A DNA stretch of 12,671 nucleotides from Bacteroidota bacterium (lineage in GTDB: Bacteria; Bacteroidota; Bacteroidia; Bacteroidales; UBA10428), in assembly GCA_024640925.1 (NCBI GenBank), contig JAHEEB010000029.1:1-12671 (forward strand), written 5' to 3'. A program made the position numbers and the translations under genes. The notes under the pieces are model-generated. The model saw nothing but the letters and a program-made list of their open reading frames with translations. It was not told the origin of the DNA and ran no database searches. Positions 1 through 7,391 of this stretch are shown one piece after another; the first letter of the stretch is position 1; the number at the start of each line of letters is the position of its first letter.

Positions 1-487
1 TATCTTTTCCAACCTGGGGAGGAATAACATTAATTTCAGGAAGGTAAACATCGGATCCAACGCCGGCATTTTGCACCGCAGTAAATATTAAGGTATCGGC
101 CGCACCACTATATACAAAATCGTATACATCGGCCAAATCGTTGGTAACTTTGGTAGCCTTAGCATTCGGTTCCAATTTTGTTCCTGCATAGGTTGTACCT
201 TCCAGATACAAACTGGAATATTTTGATCCTAAAAATCGAATGGTTCTGCTTCCTGCAACGTACAACTTAATTTTGCAGTTTTTTTTCATATCCAGACCAT
301 AAGTAGAGCCATGTCGGCTATAGGTACCACTCAAAATAAGGGTGCCATCGGTGCTTTTTCCACCATTTTTAATAATAATAGTGCTGTCCCTAAAATCGTA
401 GGTTACAGTACCAGACAACTGCCCCGATGCAAACGAAATACCCAGCACCAAGGCAATAATTGACATTAATACTTTTCTTTTTCTCAT
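1..487 (-). CDS. Secreted protein, N-terminal fragment; possible polysaccharide-active enzyme
   Basis: This is an open minus-strand frame beginning at the ATG at 485-487 and running off the left edge, so about 162 residues are visible. The start MRKRKVLMSIIALVLGISF, followed by ASGQ, is a good signal peptide and fixes the start; an A-rich stretch lies just upstream, as is usual in Bacteroidota. The mature part is rich in beta-type sequence, with phrases such as HGSTYGLDM, IRFLGSKYS and DVYDFVYSGAADTL. From memory this pattern matches the small non-catalytic front module of Bacteroidota secreted pectate lyases, pectinesterases and related enzymes. No catalytic domain is visible, because it would lie outside the window. 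It is downstream of, and in the same direction as, the regulator ending at 724, with a 236-bp gap in which I see no gene. Export is well supported; the enzyme class is inference. Confidence 0.6.
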   Translation of the reverse strand, partial: MRKRKVLMSIIALVLGISFASGQLSGTVTYDFRDSTIIIKNGGKSTDGTLILSGTYSRHGSTYGLDMKKNCKIKLYVAGSRTIRFLGSKYSSLYLEGTTYAGTKLEPNAKATKVTNDLADVYDFVYSGAADTLIFTAVQNAGVGSDVYLPEINVIPPQVGKD

Positions 488-723
488 TTCTTGAAATTTT
501 TATTAGTTTAAAGGGCACTATCTCAAAATATTTTCCATGTAGTTTTCTGAAAAAATATTATGAGCCAATAAAAATATTTTTAAGAAATGATGACGATTTG
601 GAAATTTTGTTTTTATAATGGGAAAAATTGACAACTACCTTTAACAGATTGTTGTTAACTTGTTTGTAATCAAAAAAAATGACTGGAGAAAATTCACTGA
701 TTAATTATACACGAATCAGAATA

Positions 724-1383
724 TTATTTTTCTGTGTTCTTACCTTTTAAATAATTTGAAGGTGTACAACCATACTTCTCTTTAAAACATTTTGTAAAAT
801 ATCCGGCATCGTTAAATCCAACTTTATAAGCGACTTCTGATATGGTATATTCCTTTGATTCAATAAATGCAGCAGCTTTTTTAAGCCTTATTTCATTCAC
901 AAATTCGATAGGCGCCAGACCAGTTAATGATTTCAATTTCTTAAAAAAGTTGGTTCTGCTTAGTCCGGTTTCTTTCACAATAGACTCAATCTGAAACGAT
1001 GACTTATCGAGGTTTTCTTCTATTATTGAAGTAACTGATTTAAGAAATGCTTCATCTTTATCGGTAACAGCAATTGTATTTGTAGGAATATCAATGATTC
1101 TTACTTGTCCGGTAAACTTTAAATACAGATTTTTTCTAAGATCCAGAAGGTTTTTAATTCGGGCAACCAGATAGTCGCTGTCAAAAGGTTTTATTATATA
1201 ATCATCAGCGCCATATTTCAATCCTTCTAGTCTTGATTCTATTGAAGATCTGGATGTGAGTAAAATGATTGGGATATGACTTGTAGCAAAATTATTCCTG
1301 AGCTTGTCTGTCATTTCTATTCCATCCATTTCCGGCATCATCAGATCTGAGATAATTAAATCGGGTAATACCTTTTCTGCCAT
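724..1383 (-). CDS. Receiver and AraC-type DNA-binding part of a hybrid two-component regulator (split from the kinase part)
   Basis: The listed start is the first ATG of this frame (219 residues), but it lies inside the receiver fold. Upstream, the same frame stays open to 1539 and encodes the missing receiver start, ILIVEDDSDLRTF, with the acidic pair. The phospho-acceptor is the Asp of IISDLMMPEMDG (residue 13 from the ATG, codon 1345-1347). The conserved Thr/Ser region is LLTSRSS and the conserved Lys is in YIIKPF. Residues from about 110 to 215 form an AraC-type double helix-turn-helix (LSRTNFFKKLKSLTG, then ISEVAYKVGFNDAGYFTKCF). In HTCS proteins this output domain binds promoters of glycan-utilisation genes. 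Translation from the internal ATG alone would give a receiver lacking its first strand and acidic pocket, so this is most likely the tail of the frameshifted gene upstream and not an independent response regulator. Confidence 0.85.
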   Translation of the reverse strand: MAEKVLPDLIISDLMMPEMDGIEMTDKLRNNFATSHIPIILLTSRSSIESRLEGLKYGADDYIIKPFDSDYLVARIKNLLDLRKNLYLKFTGQVRIIDIPTNTIAVTDKDEAFLKSVTSIIEENLDKSSFQIESIVKETGLSRTNFFKKLKSLTGLAPIEFVNEIRLKKAAAFIESKEYTISEVAYKVGFNDAGYFTKCFKEKYGCTPSNYLKGKNTEK

Positions 1384-1481
1384 ATGATAACCAATATTCC
1401 CATTTTCTGCCTCTGAAATCTGAAATATCTCTGAGAATTGGTTTCTTATGAATGTTCTAAGATCTGAATCATCTTCGACAA

Positions 1482-1539
1482 TTAGGATATGTGGCAGTTG
1501 GGTTTCTGCTGTCTTGCCGGTTCGGGTTGTGCCGTTTTT
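1482..1539 (-). other. Frameshift window joining the kinase and receiver frames of the HTCS gene
   Basis: The kinase frame ends at the TAA at 1482-1484, and the receiver frame is open only from 1539 downwards. The 58-base overlap is therefore the only place where one protein could pass between them, by a -1 shift. Two short homopolymers lie at the right spot: A6 on the minus strand (1535-1540) and C3 (1500-1502). One extra base at either would restore a continuous reading frame. An extra C gives the most natural join, QQKPQLPHILIVEDD. I see no canonical slippery heptamer followed by a strong stem, which argues for mutation or sequencing error over programmed frameshifting. Confidence 0.85.
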
Positions 1540-4500
1540 TCATCAATGTATTCAACCAAATCTCTATCGAAATGGGTATTCCCTCTTTTCAATTCTATTG
1601 TAAAAGTAGTTCCAACATTTTCAGCACTTGCAAACGAAATTTTTCCCCTATGCATATCGATAAACTCTTTCGACAGAGAGAGTCCAATTCCGGTGCCGGT
1701 GTCTTTTATACCACTATGCCTGTGAATATCGGCAAACCGCGTAAAAATAGCCGGGGCTTTTTCTGTTGGTATACCAATGCCTTCATCTTTTACTTTTATA
1801 ACAATGCTTCCGGCAACATCTTCGGGCAGGATTTCAACTGTAATAGATTTTTCGGAAGGAGTAAATTTAAAGGCATTCGAAAGCAGATTGAAAATAACAA
1901 TATCCATTTTTTCAGCATCGATCCAAAGATCCACAGTATCTGTCGGTATTTTAATAATAAAATCGATGTTTTTCTGACGAGCAATGTCCTTAAAATTGGC
2001 AGTTATATCGCGCACAAAAGAAATAATATCAACCTTAGATATATGTAGTTTCATTTTCTTATTCTGGATTTTTCTGAAATCGAGAATTTGATTGATCAGC
2101 CGCAACATTCGCTTCGCATTTTTCTCCATAATCTGAAGATGCTCCCTGCCACGATCTGTCAGCTTTTCCTTTTCAGCTATATCAGTAATTGGTCCTAAAA
2201 TAAGGGTTAATGGTGTACGTAATTCATGCGATATATTGGTGAAAAAGCGGAGTTTCAGATTCGTAAGTTCTTGTTCAACTACAATGCTATTCCGTAGTTT
2301 AATCATAGTCATTGCAGTTCTTCGGATTATTTCGGAGATTATTATTATCAAAATAATATATCCGATAATAGCCCAAACACTTTTCCATGGAGGTTGCTGA
2401 ATATGAACAGACAGGCTTATTGGAACACTGCTGCTTAGTAATTCGGGATTGACCAGTTTGACAAGAAAATGATAGTTACCGGGTGGTATATTTGTATAGG
2501 TAGCACTATGAATATTGTTTACATAATGCCAGTTTTCATCCAGGCCTTCAAGCATGTAAGCATATTGTAATTTGTGTTGTGTTTTATAGTCAAGTCCTGC
2601 ATAATCAATCATAAACATATTCTGAAAATACTTCAATTCTATCGTTTCGTTTATTTTTACCGAAGTTTTTGTCTTTTTCGAATCGTTAGCACTGGAAAAA
2701 ATTGTAAACCCTGTAAAAACAAGTTTTATGTTGGTAGTTGTATTCGAAAGTTCTGAGGGATAGAAGGAATAAATACCATCAAAAGTACCACATAAAATCT
2801 CACCATCGGTTTTTCTGAACATAGACGCTTCAGAAAAATAGGTAGCATTTAATCCTTCGTATTCATCGTAATTTCTAAACGCACGGATTGAATGCTTGAA
2901 ATTTGAGATTCCGTTTTCAGTAGATAACCAAAGGTCGTTTTGTCCATCGGAAATGATACTTAAGATAACATCACTTGGTAACCCGTCCAATTTGGAATAT
3001 ATTCTGAAACTGGGATTCACACCTGGCAACAATGGTTTCATCAGTTGGTGCAAACCTCCGCCCATAGTTCCCAGCCAAAGGGTATCATGTTCATCCTCAA
3101 AAATACAAAGCACATCATTGTTCCCAAGGCTGGTTGCATCGCCGGGTATTTTAGTAAAATGGCGGAATGGAATTTTATTCAAATCAGCATTTTCTTCCGG
3201 ATCAAAATAAATAAGCCCTTCCGTAGTGGCAAGCCAGAAACCACCCTTACTATCTTCAATTACTTGTCTGACTTTCAGCGATTGGTTCCTGGGATAGTTT
3301 TCAAATGTATTATTGATATTTTTAAACAGGTAATTTCCATCTGAAGTTTTTGTAAGCAGATTAATTCCCCCTCCAAAAGTACCTACCCAAATTCGTCCCT
3401 TTTTATCGCAAATTACAGAATACACATAATCGTTACTAAGAGAGTTCATATCATTGACATCGTGCCGAAAAGAAGTGTATTTAAAATCTTCGTTACTTTT
3501 CTCTTCGAGCTTATAGAGTCCTTTTCCCTTAGTGGCCAGCCATATATTCCCATTATTATCTTCAGCAATAGAATAAACAAGACCATTTTCAATCTCGGGC
3601 CCAATCTTTTTCCTGATTACATAACTTGTATCAAGAATGTATATTATTCCTTCTTTGGTGCCAACCCACAACCTCTTTTTATTATCCTGAAAAATGGATC
3701 GTACCTCGTTAGAAATCCGGTTTATCGAACCTTTAACCAATTGGGTATACCTAAACTTATTTTCGAGGAAAGTAATTTTTTCGAGACCCTTATTGTATGT
3801 ACTCAGCCACATTACTCCACAAGAATCTTTAAGGAAAGACACCACGTAATTCGACATCTTTCTGTTCTGATCTCCGGGTTTATTATAGAAATATTCAAAA
3901 CTATCGTATTGAGGGTTATAGTAACCAAAACCGCTCTCTTTCAGTCCAATCCACAAAACATGATTATTATCTTCGAAAAAACTGCAAAGAGTGCGTGTCG
4001 AAAGAGTGGGTGAGATATCACAAACCTGGGTAAAATGTTTAATCCCGCTGAAGTCAGGGTTCATTTTCACCGTTCCCTCTTCCTCGGTTTCTAACCAGAT
4101 AAGTTTGCGGCTATCAATAAATATGGAATAAATATTTTTCAGTAACGTTTCGTTGTTATGATTGATAATTCTATCCTTTTGCGGATCGTATTTAAAAATG
4201 CCATTTCCAATAGTGCCAATAAAAACGCCTAACCCGGGTTGGGTGTTTATGTATTGAATGGGTAAACTATTTTCGAAATCTACGATTTTTAACTGCAAAG
4301 AAGAAAGGCTAATTTTTAGCAAGATTCCCTCTGTTGATCCCAGATAAATATCTTTACCATCCGAACCATAACAACTCAGATGAAAATCTTTGATATTCCT
4401 GTGATCTGCCTGCGAAAAGACTATTGAAGTGCCACCAGATTCTGTAATCAAGAAGCATTTAAGTCCATCGGGAGTATTAGTCCAGATGCGATGTTGGTTG

Positions 4501-5048
4501 TCTTCAAAAATAAGTGGTCCGGGGTTAAGAGAGCCATTAATTCCCGCGCTATAATGCAGCTTTTGAATGCTAAAATCTACAGGGTTGGTAATAATTCGAA
4601 AGATTCCTTTAGTTTGAGTTGTTAACCACATATCGCCCGAAGATGCTTTGCATAGTTGTCTTACAGGCTGATCACTTACAATAGAAATAAATTTTTCGTT
4701 TTTTGTATCAAACCGATAAATTTTTGAATCATATGTCCTTATCCATAAAAAGCCCCATTTATCTTCCATCATTTCCTCCACTCTGTTTGATGATAAGCTT
4801 AACATATCACCTGGCCGCGATTTATATGTAACAAAATTAATCCCATCGAACCTGTTAATTCCATCCATCGTTCCGAACCAGATAAAACCATCCTTTGATT
4901 TCAGACTGTTAGTAATACCGCCATGCGACAAACCATTGGTTGGTGAATAATGTTCGAAAAGACAATTAAATTGGGAAAACAGCAACATTGGTTTTGCAAT
5001 AAATAAGAAAAACCAAACGATACAAGTTATTTTTAACCTCATGGACAT
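1482..5048 (-). CDS. Hybrid two-component system sensor (HTCS): propeller, Y_Y_Y and histidine kinase part
   Basis: A membrane sensor kinase of the Bacteroidota HTCS type; known members bind oligosaccharides in the periplasm and switch on glycan-degradation genes. The 1188-residue frame starts with an N-terminal signal/anchor (about residues 5-26). Next comes a long series of Reg_prop blades (about 28-780) recognisable by repeated WxGT-like motifs such as IWFGTMDG, LWVGTKEG and IWVGTFGGG, enough for two propellers. A Y_Y_Y domain (about 805-880) and a transmembrane segment around W892 follow. The HisKA H-box is ISHELRTPLTL (His941). The HATPase shows an N-box (NLLSNAF, Asn1058), G1 (KDEGIGIP) and G2 (GTGIGLSLS). 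The frame then stops at CHIS instead of entering a receiver domain; receiver and AraC domains follow in the -1 frame, so the gene is frameshifted. An alternative start is the ATG two codons in, at 5042. It is divergent from the paralogue pair at 5279. Confidence 0.93.
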   Translation of the reverse strand: MSMRLKITCIVWFFLFIAKPMLLFSQFNCLFEHYSPTNGLSHGGITNSLKSKDGFIWFGTMDGINRFDGINFVTYKSRPGDMLSLSSNRVEEMMEDKWGFLWIRTYDSKIYRFDTKNEKFISIVSDQPVRQLCKASSGDMWLTTQTKGIFRIITNPVDFSIQKLHYSAGINGSLNPGPLIFEDNQHRIWTNTPDGLKCFLITESGGTSIVFSQADHRNIKDFHLSCYGSDGKDIYLGSTEGILLKISLSSLQLKIVDFENSLPIQYINTQPGLGVFIGTIGNGIFKYDPQKDRIINHNNETLLKNIYSIFIDSRKLIWLETEEEGTVKMNPDFSGIKHFTQVCDISPTLSTRTLCSFFEDNNHVLWIGLKESGFGYYNPQYDSFEYFYNKPGDQNRKMSNYVVSFLKDSCGVMWLSTYNKGLEKITFLENKFRYTQLVKGSINRISNEVRSIFQDNKKRLWVGTKEGIIYILDTSYVIRKKIGPEIENGLVYSIAEDNNGNIWLATKGKGLYKLEEKSNEDFKYTSFRHDVNDMNSLSNDYVYSVICDKKGRIWVGTFGGGINLLTKTSDGNYLFKNINNTFENYPRNQSLKVRQVIEDSKGGFWLATTEGLIYFDPEENADLNKIPFRHFTKIPGDATSLGNNDVLCIFEDEHDTLWLGTMGGGLHQLMKPLLPGVNPSFRIYSKLDGLPSDVILSIISDGQNDLWLSTENGISNFKHSIRAFRNYDEYEGLNATYFSEASMFRKTDGEILCGTFDGIYSFYPSELSNTTTNIKLVFTGFTIFSSANDSKKTKTSVKINETIELKYFQNMFMIDYAGLDYKTQHKLQYAYMLEGLDENWHYVNNIHSATYTNIPPGNYHFLVKLVNPELLSSSVPISLSVHIQQPPWKSVWAIIGYIILIIIISEIIRRTAMTMIKLRNSIVVEQELTNLKLRFFTNISHELRTPLTLILGPITDIAEKEKLTDRGREHLQIMEKNAKRMLRLINQILDFRKIQNKKMKLHISKVDIISFVRDITANFKDIARQKNIDFIIKIPTDTVDLWIDAEKMDIVIFNLLSNAFKFTPSEKSITVEILPEDVAGSIVIKVKDEGIGIPTEKAPAIFTRFADIHRHSGIKDTGTGIGLSLSKEFIDMHRGKISFASAENVGTTFTIELKRGNTHFDRDLVEYIDEKTAQPEPARQQKPNCHIS

Positions 5049-5251
5049 GGATTAATTAATTCCGAAAAATAATTAATTTTCTGAATTTTGATGTTAGGTT
5101 CAAGAATTTATTGACTGGCAAGTTAATTCAAATTATAAAAATATTGTGATCAACATTAGCAAAAAAATAATATACAAAGCTTTGAAACAGAACAAAAAAA
5201 ACTTCGTATGAACAGATTCGGGTTAAGGATAAACGATTTAAAGTATACCTG

Positions 5252-5278
5252 AAAGTTGATATTATATAAAGTTGATAT
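5252..5278 (+). promoter_or_regulatory. 11-bp direct repeat directly before the first CBM9-like gene
   Basis: AAAGTTGATAT occurs twice without mismatch, at 5252-5262 and 5268-5278, a 16-base period, and the second copy abuts the ATG at 5279. It lies in the 230-bp gap between the divergent HTCS gene and the paralogue pair. AraC-family proteins commonly bind direct repeats, so a link to the adjacent regulator is possible but is only inference. The position so close to the start codon could equally mean an effect on translation. I see no convincing TAnnTTTG promoter in this gap. Confidence 0.35.
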
Positions 5279-7390
5279 ATGAAAAAATCAATACTGTTTT
5301 TTTTAGGGTTTTCCACGGTTAGTTTGGTGTATGCACAGCATGTAGAACCCACCCGTTCTATGTTAGTGCCTGCACTGAAAGATAAAATTACCATTGATGG
5401 AATAGCTGACGAAACCAGTTGGTCAGAAGAAAGTACTATTACAGAAGTTTACAATCCGATCAGTGGAAAAATTAGTCCTTCGGACTTATCAGGGTATGTA
5501 AAACTTTGTTGGGATGTTAATAATTTGTATGTTTTTGTATCGGTAAAAGACGATACAGCATACACGATTAATGAGGGGCCATACTATTCCTGGGAATATG
5601 ACAATGTTGAAGTTTTTTTGGATCTTGATACAACAATTAAAGGATCATATTATAGTAGCGATGCTGCTCAGTATCGTTTTAACAGGCAAAGCGACCAACA
5701 AATTTGCACAACTCCCAGAAATGGAACAACATTAGTGTTTGAAGAGGTTGAAAACATTGATGGTTGGCAAGTTGAAGCTCAAATTCCATGGTTATCCTTT
5801 ATGCCAGCTGGTTCTGCTCAAAAAGATTTCCTGGATTGGATTACTGAAGCAATTGGCTTTGACATTCAGATATGTGACAACGATGGTTTTGGTCGCGATG
5901 GACAAACCTCATGGGATGCTGATGTTGAAGGCTCCGATGCTTCAGAAAATAATGCATTTTTCCAGACACAGGTTTTTGGTTTAATTAATCTTGCATTTAA
6001 CGATACCACTCTGGAAGCAAATGCTGGGCCTGACCAGACAGTCGAAGAAAATAGCCTGGTAACATTAGATGCTTCCGGTTCTATCAACCAGGGAAACTCT
6101 AAAATCGCTTATCGTTGGATAGCACCTGAAGGTATTTCTTTAATTAATAAAGATAGTATTCATCCTTCTTTTTATGCTCCTGAAGTTTACACAAACGATG
6201 TTTATACCTATACTTTTAAATTAGTAATCAACGATAGTACCTATTATACTACCGATAAAGTAAATATTAATGTTACAAATATTAACACAATACCTGAATC
6301 CTATATAGATCAGGATAGTATAGTTGTTTTTGAGAATCAAGAGGTATTCTTAAATAGATCCGTATGGGATGCTGATGGTGATTCCATAACTTTATACTGG
6401 TCTACTCCTGATGAAATTATTCTTAGAAATGATTGTGTGTTTTTTTCTCCATGTTTTGTTACTCCTGAAGTAACTGTTAATACAGATTATACAATTAAAC
6501 TAGTTGTTTTTGACGGGTATGCTTATTCTCTTGAAGACTCAGTAATAATAAGAGTTTTAAGAACAAACACTAAACCTGTGGCCAATGCAGGGACTGATCA
6601 GATTGTTAATTCAGGCAACAAAATTGAACTTAATGGTAGTTCTTCCTTTGATGTGGATAATGACTCTTTGACCTATCATTGGACTGGCTCTAAGGACTTA
6701 ATTATAAATAATGATTCTGATATAAACCCAACACTGGAAATTCCTTCTTCTATTTCAGACAGCACCTATCTTTTTATTCTTACTGTAAACGATGGGGTTA
6801 TTAATTCCGATCCGGATAGTGTCCATATTACGGTACATCATATTAATATTGCCCCGGTTGCTCATGCGGGCGGGGATCAAAATGTATCGTCGGGTAGTTT
6901 GGTGCAACTGGATGGTTCCTTATCCACCGATTTTGAAAGCAGTAAACTATATTATACATGGACAGCACCATCAGGTTTAATACTTTCTGACATTAACCTT
7001 GTCAACCCCAATTTTACTGCACCAATCATTCATGATAATCAATCATTCAATTTTATTCTTCTCGTAAGCGATGGGTTGATGGAGTCAGAACCTGATACAG
7101 TGCAAATAAATGTTGAAGGAAACAACAATCTGAATGGAATGAATGCAACATCCTATAGCTTATTCCCAAATCCAACACATGGCGAGATTACTATTCAATT
7201 GAATGATTTTCCGGTTAAGGAAAATTACAATATAATGCTGATAAATTCCAGCGGAGTTTTGGTTTCAAATCAAAATTATTCTCAGGATTTAGTTCACATG
7301 GAATTGTCAGAATTGCCAAAGGGGTTATATTTGATTTATGTAATAAGCGATTCAGGAAAATACGAAAGCAAAAGAATTATAATTTATTAA
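5279..7390 (+). CDS. Secreted CBM9-like / PKD-repeat protein with T9SS sorting domain (paralogue 1)
   Basis: A 703-residue exported protein. Residues 1-20 are a signal peptide ending VYAQ. Residues of about 28-240 resemble a family 9 carbohydrate-binding module (KITIDGIADETSWSE, then VEVFLDLD, and a late DNDGFGRDGQTSWDADVEG before VFGLINL). Four PKD/REJ-like immunoglobulin-fold repeats follow at about 248-333, 337-430, 432-523 and 524-614. They start with phrases such as NAGPDQTV and NAGTDQIV and several carry a DxDxDxLTYxW-type motif. Residues of about 627-703 form a T9SS type A sorting domain (YSLFPNPTHGEI, then LPKGLYLIYV and a basic end). Proteins with this tail cross the outer membrane through the type IX system and are attached or released. 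No catalytic domain is recognisable, so glycan binding or adhesion is the likely role (inference). A T8 run lies in the signal-peptide codons. It is followed after one base by its paralogue, so the pair is almost certainly one operon. Confidence 0.88.
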   Translation: MKKSILFFLGFSTVSLVYAQHVEPTRSMLVPALKDKITIDGIADETSWSEESTITEVYNPISGKISPSDLSGYVKLCWDVNNLYVFVSVKDDTAYTINEGPYYSWEYDNVEVFLDLDTTIKGSYYSSDAAQYRFNRQSDQQICTTPRNGTTLVFEEVENIDGWQVEAQIPWLSFMPAGSAQKDFLDWITEAIGFDIQICDNDGFGRDGQTSWDADVEGSDASENNAFFQTQVFGLINLAFNDTTLEANAGPDQTVEENSLVTLDASGSINQGNSKIAYRWIAPEGISLINKDSIHPSFYAPEVYTNDVYTYTFKLVINDSTYYTTDKVNINVTNINTIPESYIDQDSIVVFENQEVFLNRSVWDADGDSITLYWSTPDEIILRNDCVFFSPCFVTPEVTVNTDYTIKLVVFDGYAYSLEDSVIIRVLRTNTKPVANAGTDQIVNSGNKIELNGSSSFDVDNDSLTYHWTGSKDLIINNDSDINPTLEIPSSISDSTYLFILTVNDGVINSDPDSVHITVHHINIAPVAHAGGDQNVSSGSLVQLDGSLSTDFESSKLYYTWTAPSGLILSDINLVNPNFTAPIIHDNQSFNFILLVSDGLMESEPDTVQINVEGNNNLNGMNATSYSLFPNPTHGEITIQLNDFPVKENYNIMLINSSGVLVSNQNYSQDLVHMELSELPKGLYLIYVISDSGKYESKRIIIY

Positions 7391-7391
7391 T

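Noticed and set aside
524..531. CAAAATAT as a minus-strand -7 element for the secreted protein at 487
   Set aside because: It misses the TAnnTTTG spacing by one base and lacks a TTG at the right distance.
697..719. CTGATT/AATCAG stem as terminator of the HTCS gene
   Set aside because: The stem is short and AT-rich, and the minus-strand T8 run (679-672) starts about 17 bases beyond it, too far for a standard rho-independent terminator.
1535..1540. Programmed -1 ribosomal frameshift at the A6 run
   Set aside because: The codon phase does not give a canonical X XXY YYZ heptamer and I see no strong downstream stem; mutation or sequence error is simpler.
1491..2048. Plus-strand open frame of 185 codons opposite the kinase domain
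   Set aside because: It is a shadow of the HATPase region on the other strand, whose motifs are unmistakable.
3462..4013. Plus-strand open frame of 183 codons opposite the propeller
   Set aside because: It is a shadow of the Reg_prop blades; low-complexity hydrophobic sequence without a known domain.
5128..5394. Two similar minus-strand open frames over the starts of the paralogues (the other at 7352-7555)
   Set aside because: Their likeness to each other comes only from the duplicated signal-peptide DNA on the plus strand.
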